A stretch of 9,027 nt of DNA. Source: Bacillota bacterium. Lineage in GTDB: Bacteria; Bacillota; Clostridia; Peptostreptococcales; Anaerovoracaceae. Position 1 is the stretch's first letter. The number at the start of each line of letters is the position of its first letter. Made by a program: the position numbers and the translations under genes. The stretch is from positions 9,687 through 18,713 of the forward strand of contig JAUNBO010000016.1 in the NCBI GenBank assembly GCA_030527065.1, read 5' to 3'. Of the stretch, positions 6,188 through 9,027 are shown piece after piece. The notes under the pieces were generated by a model. The model searched no databases. It saw only the letters and a list, made by a program, of their open reading frames with translations, and was not told the DNA's origin.

Positions 6188-8346
6188 TTTGCTCCTTTGT
6201 ACTTAGGCTTTTTCACCAATTTATTCAGCAGCAGGTAGACCGGGCTGACGATGGTGACGGAGGAGATGGCGCCTCCCGCCAGGCCTACCAGCAGGGGCAG
6301 ACAGAACTCCGTGATGGTGCCGCCGGTGAGCAGCAGCAGCGGTATGATGATGAGGATGGTGGTGATGCTGGTGACCATGGAGCGGACGATGGTCTGCCCT
6401 ATGCTCTTGTCCACCAGCTCCTCTATGCGGCTTTTCTTCATGAGCTGCAGGTTTTCCCGTATCCGGTCGAAGATCACTATGGTATCGTTGATGGAGTAAC
6501 CCACCACTATGAGGATGGCCGCCACAAAGGGGTTGTTGACGGGGATGTGGAACAGCCCGTAGAAGGCAACCACCAGCAAAACATCGTGGATGAGCCCCGC
6601 CACGGCGGCCACGCCGAACTTCCATTCAAAGCGGATGACAATGTAGATGAGCATGCAGATGCCGGCGATGATCACCGCCTTTACAGCGTTCCGGGTAAAC
6701 AGTGCGCCCATGGAGGCGCTGAATTGCTCCGCCGTGAGCACCGCTTCGTCTGTAAGGTCGAAGGTCTCCTCCAGATCCGCCACCAGAGCGTCTCTGTCCG
6801 CCGTTTCCATGGAGATGGTGGTCTTTATCACCACCTGCTCGTTCTGGTCTCCTGCGTGGACTATGATGGCGTCTGTGATGCCGTGATCCCGCATCACATC
6901 GTCTATCTCCTCCACCGCCGCTTCCCGGCCCATGTCCAGCTGTATCATGGTGCCGCCGGTGAAATCTATGCCCATGTTGAAGCCCCGTATGCCGCCCACC
7001 AGCAGCCCGGCGGCGATGATGACGGCCGCAATGATGAAGTAGAATTTGCGGTACTTCATGTAGGGGAATTCTATGTGGACGGGGATGATTTTCCCGTCTA
7101 TCCCAAAGCTCTTCCTGTTGCACAGCTTCTTGTTTTCGCTGATGGATTTGATCAAAAGCTGGGTCACCAGAACGGCGGTGACCAGGCTGACCACAATGCC
7201 TATCATCAGAGTCATGGCGAAGCCCTTCACGGCCCCGGTGCCGAACTGGTACAGGACCACGGCGGCTATCATGGTGGTGATCTGGGAATCTATGACCGTG
7301 GTCATGGCCCGCTTGAAGCCTGAATCCACGGAGACCCGCAGAGTCTTGCCGTTGAGGACCTCCTCCCGGACCCGGGAAAATATGATGACGTTGGCGTCCA
7401 CCGCCATGCCGATGCCCAGAATGATGCCCGCAATGCCCGGCAGGTTCATCACCGCCGCAAAAAGGGCCAATATCCAGAACACCAAAAGGATGTAGAGCAG
7501 CAGGGCAATGTTCGCCACCAGACCCATGATCCGGTAAAGCAGGAGCATTACCAGCATTACCAATCCCACGCCGATGATGCCGGCGAGAAGGCTCATATCC
7601 AGGGCGTCCAGCCCCAGGGTGGGGCCGATGATGGAGGTCTGCACTTCCTTCAGCTCCACCGGAAGCGAACCGGCCCGGATGAGCATGGACAACTCCGCCG
7701 TTTCGTCTGTGGTGAAGCTTCCGGTGATCTGGGCCCGGTTCCCGACGATCACCTGAGTGGCCTGGGGAAAGGAAATGACCGAGCCGTCCAGTATGATGTA
7801 GATACACTTGTCCACCTGTCCGGTCTCGCTGTTGATCACCGTGCCGTTGGCGGCTCTGCGGGTGGCTTCCTCAAAGAGGACCGCCCCTTCGTCTGTAAAT
7901 TCCAGGTCCACCGCAGGCATGCCCATCTCGTCCTGGCCCATGGCGGCGTTTTCCACCTCGGCCCCGGTGAGCATCACCGTGCCGTCTCCCAGGGCGAACT
8001 GAAGCTGGGCCACCTTGCCTATGGTCTCTATGGCCTCGCTGGCGTTTTCCGCCCCCGGCAGCTCCACGCGGATGCGGTCTTCCCCTTCTATGGTGACCAC
8101 CGGCTCCGCCAGCCCCATCTGGTTTACCCGTTCCTCTATGATGAGCTGGGTCTGCTCCATCAGAGCGCTCAGATCTGCCCCCGTGGCGTCTGTCTGAGCC
8201 TCCATTACCACATAAACGCCGCCTTTGAAATCCAGGCCCAGCTTCAGCTGATCCTTCAACGGGCCTATGGGACCCAGGCCCCACAAGCTGATGAACCAGC
8301 CAAAAGCAATGACCAGAACCAAAAACAAAGCAAAAAACTTCTTCAT
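6184..8346 (-). CDS. secDF: Fused protein-export membrane protein SecDF
   Basis: A 720-residue inner-membrane subunit of the Sec translocase that uses the proton gradient to pull exported proteins out of the SecYEG channel. It is a natural SecD-SecF fusion with twelve predicted helices. SecD half: TM1 (about 4-24), LGLDFKGG (37-44), the large outside P1 domain (about 45-245), TM2-6 (about 252-400) including the conserved GMAVDANVIIFSRVREE (313-329). SecF half: TM7 (435-455), MGIDFTGGT (458-466), the P4 domain to about 550, and TM8-12 (555-706) with GYSINDTIVIFDRIRENL (616-633). The chosen ATG at 8346 (MKKFFALFLV) has AAGGAA seven bases upstream and gives the expected N-terminal membrane anchor; the frame is open to a TTG at 8412, but that codon is part of the likely promoter. 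The stop overlaps the rel start. The fused form is known in Bacillus and many clostridia, so it is not odd in itself. Confidence 0.97.
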   Translation of the reverse strand: MKKFFALFLVLVIAFGWFISLWGLGPIGPLKDQLKLGLDFKGGVYVVMEAQTDATGADLSALMEQTQLIIEERVNQMGLAEPVVTIEGEDRIRVELPGAENASEAIETIGKVAQLQFALGDGTVMLTGAEVENAAMGQDEMGMPAVDLEFTDEGAVLFEEATRRAANGTVINSETGQVDKCIYIILDGSVISFPQATQVIVGNRAQITGSFTTDETAELSMLIRAGSLPVELKEVQTSIIGPTLGLDALDMSLLAGIIGVGLVMLVMLLLYRIMGLVANIALLLYILLVFWILALFAAVMNLPGIAGIILGIGMAVDANVIIFSRVREEVLNGKTLRVSVDSGFKRAMTTVIDSQITTMIAAVVLYQFGTGAVKGFAMTLMIGIVVSLVTAVLVTQLLIKSISENKKLCNRKSFGIDGKIIPVHIEFPYMKYRKFYFIIAAVIIAAGLLVGGIRGFNMGIDFTGGTMIQLDMGREAAVEEIDDVMRDHGITDAIIVHAGDQNEQVVIKTTISMETADRDALVADLEETFDLTDEAVLTAEQFSASMGALFTRNAVKAVIIAGICMLIYIVIRFEWKFGVAAVAGLIHDVLLVVAFYGLFHIPVNNPFVAAILIVVGYSINDTIVIFDRIRENLQLMKKSRIEELVDKSIGQTIVRSMVTSITTILIIIPLLLLTGGTITEFCLPLLVGLAGGAISSVTIVSPVYLLLNKLVKKPKYKGAK

Positions 8347-8383
8347 GTCCGCTTTCCTTCCCTTGGATATATAACTAACGCAT

Positions 8384-8412
8384 ATTTTACTACTTTTGCG
8401 GCTTCCATACAA
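8384..8412 (-). promoter_or_regulatory. Predicted sigma-A-type promoter for secDF
   Basis: On the minus strand TTGTAT (8412-8407) is separated by exactly 17 bases from TAAAAT (8389-8384), which matches the TATAAT consensus at five of six positions. The -35 box is weak (TTG only). The surroundings are clearly more AT-rich than the genes. Transcription would start near 8377, about 30 bases before the secDF ATG, giving a short leader. It would let secDF and the genes behind it be expressed independently of the TIGR04086 gene. Confidence 0.6.
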
Positions 8413-8504
8413 GGGTTAATCCGTTAATTTTCCATTTTTCAAGGCAGCGGGCTACTGTTCACGGGCGCCGGGGGGGCGGTTTGCCGGACTGTCCTCGTCT
8501 GCCT
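8413..8504. other. GC-rich spacer between the TIGR04086 gene and secDF
   Basis: About 90 bases after the TIGR04086 stop contain no credible open frame. The stretch has a run of seven G on the plus strand (8470-8476), a small palindrome GGACTGTCC (8486-8494) and a 6-base inverted repeat, AGGCAG (8442-8447) with CTGCCT (8499-8504), that could close a long loop in the RNA. No U-run follows on either strand, so it is not a standard Rho-independent terminator. The rest, next to the promoter, is AT-rich. Confidence 0.4.
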
Positions 8505-8888
8505 CTATCCTCCCAGATGGACCCCGGCCACTCCGCCGGCGGCTCCCCCCAGAAGACAGAGCAGATATTTCAGTTGAAAAAGCTCCAATCCCTGAAGGCT
8601 TCCCAAAAACCAGGCGTTCCCCAGCAGCACCGCCAAAAGGAACAGGAGGGCGCAAAGTCCCCCGTAGAGAAGCCCTCCCTTTTTCATGGCGCTTCCGACG
8701 CAGAGCCCCAGAAACAGACAGGAGACCGTCAGAATGGCGATCATCAAATAGGGCGAGCCCGTTTCCGGCAGGGGCGTAAATCTCAGCAACAGCCCCGCCA
8801 GGCCCGTCAACAGAAGGAACAATACCGTCGAATACAGAAACGCTTTCAGGATGCGCAGTCCCCTGCCCCTTTCCCTGGTTTTCTCCAT
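8505..8888 (-). CDS. TIGR04086/DUF3792 family membrane protein
   Basis: A 127-residue integral membrane protein of unknown function, recognised as the TIGR04086 (YrzE-like, DUF3792) family of Firmicutes. It has a short basic N-terminus (MEKTRERGRGLR) followed by four hydrophobic segments at about 13-35, 46-67, 73-92 and 105-124, and the typical loop with GSAMKKGGLLYGG (65-77) between helices two and three. The small glycine-rich end (GGAAGGVAGVHLGG) fits the family. ATG at 8888 follows AAAGGAG by nine bases. In clostridia this gene commonly sits between yajC and the SCIFF genes scfA/scfB or secD, so its position here supports the call. It is the first gene of the minus-strand series, 158 bases before secDF. 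No enzymatic residues are visible. The fold and topology are predicted; the role is unknown. Confidence 0.85.
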   Translation of the reverse strand: MEKTRERGRGLRILKAFLYSTVLFLLLTGLAGLLLRFTPLPETGSPYLMIAILTVSCLFLGLCVGSAMKKGGLLYGGLCALLFLLAVLLGNAWFLGSLQGLELFQLKYLLCLLGGAAGGVAGVHLGG

Positions 8889-9015
8889 GGTCCCCCTCTC
8901 CTTTCACCAGCCGCCTGCGCTTCTCCGTTTCTGCCGGCGGGAAGGCTCTCCCACCCCGGCCTTCAAGGAAATGCGGCGGCCATCATAACAAGTATATTGA
9001 AAGGAGCGCTTATCC
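8889..9015. promoter_or_regulatory. Divergent intergenic region
   Basis: These 127 bases separate the minus-strand TIGR04086 gene from a plus-strand gene and should hold promoters for both. The part from about 8981 to 9000 is AT-rich and contains -10-like hexamers: TATATT on plus (8993-8998), and TATACT and TATGAT on minus. None has a convincing -35 at 16-18 bases, so no promoter can be fixed. A perfect inverted repeat GAAGGC (8941-8946) / GCCTTC (8959-8964) with a 12-base loop lies in the would-be leader of the TIGR04086 gene. Confidence 0.45.
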
Positions 9016-9027
9016 ATGAGAAAAAAA
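9016..9027 (+). CDS. Start of an unidentified plus-strand gene
   Basis: An ATG at 9016 begins MRKK before the window ends. It is preceded by AAAGGAG (9000-9006) with nine bases of spacing, as good a ribosome-binding site as any in the window, and by an AT-rich stretch. The lysine-rich opening would suit the n-region of a signal peptide or many cytoplasmic proteins, so nothing can be said about function. The gene is divergent from the TIGR04086 gene. The call rests only on the ribosome-binding site and start codon. Confidence 0.5.

Noticed and set aside
4763..6238. A 491-residue open frame on the plus strand
   Set aside because: Antisense to rel and crossing the secDF/rel boundary; composition is that of a codon-bias shadow, with no domain seen.
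6626..7807. A 393-residue minus-strand frame rich in His, Gly and Arg, resembling a metal-binding repeat protein
   Set aside because: It is the alternate frame of secDF; the His runs come from shifted reading of Ile/Val/Thr codons.
8484..8504. On the minus strand, CGAGGACAGTCCGG resembles the GAGGAAAGTCC signature of RNase P RNA
   Set aside because: The rest of the RNase P RNA, several hundred bases with the other conserved blocks, is absent; the gap is only 158 bases.
8442..8504. Possible Rho-independent terminator after the TIGR04086 gene
   Set aside because: The 6-base repeat encloses a long, poorly paired loop and is not followed by a U-run.
1..9027. Search for mobile elements, CRISPR repeats, tRNA/rRNA genes, toxin-antitoxin pairs or a new defence system
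   Set aside because: Almost every base lies in recognised housekeeping genes with uniform codon use; no direct repeats, transposase, repeat-spacer pattern or tRNA-like fold was seen.

Overview
This window looks like a housekeeping stretch of an anaerobic, low-oxygen-adapted Firmicute of the class Clostridia, with a fairly GC-rich chromosome. The evidence is the gene set and its order: a TIGR04086/DUF3792 four-helix membrane protein, a fused SecDF, a bifunctional (p)ppGpp synthetase/hydrolase (Rel), D-aminoacyl-tRNA deacylase, a glyoxalase-II-like metallo-beta-lactamase (MBL) fold enzyme, HemZ and AspRS. This is a variant of a conserved clostridial neighbourhood. I cannot name the family or genus from sequence alone; no rRNA is present.

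Seven of the eight genes lie on the minus strand and read from right to left: TIGR04086 protein (8888-8505), secDF (8346-6184), rel (6187-3995), dtd (3968-3519), MBL hydrolase (3504-2884), hemZ (2891-1518) and aspS (1514 to beyond the left edge). From secDF onward the packing is very tight: a 4-base ATGA overlap for secDF/rel, 26 bases for rel/dtd, 14 bases for dtd/MBL, a short overlap for MBL/hemZ, and 3 bases for hemZ/aspS, where the last codons of hemZ are themselves the Shine-Dalgarno sequence of aspS. This suggests one transcript with translational coupling. The only real gap inside the series (8347-8504) holds a sigma-A-like promoter that would start a transcript just before secDF. An eighth gene starts on the plus strand at 9016 and leaves the window after four codons; the 127 bases before it (8889-9015) form a divergent intergenic region.

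Functionally the series joins protein export (SecDF), stringent response (Rel), translation quality control and tRNA charging (DTD, AspRS), and two redox or small-molecule enzymes (MBL hydrolase, HemZ). Compared with the commonest clostridial versions of this locus it lacks scfA/scfB (between the TIGR04086 gene and secD), recJ and apt (between secF and rel) and hisS (before aspS). All observed genes appear intact apart from the two cut by the window edges. I found no mobile elements, CRISPR arrays, tRNA or rRNA genes, and no clear evidence of a novel system; the items worth a second look are junctions, start sites, a few residues and two non-coding gaps.
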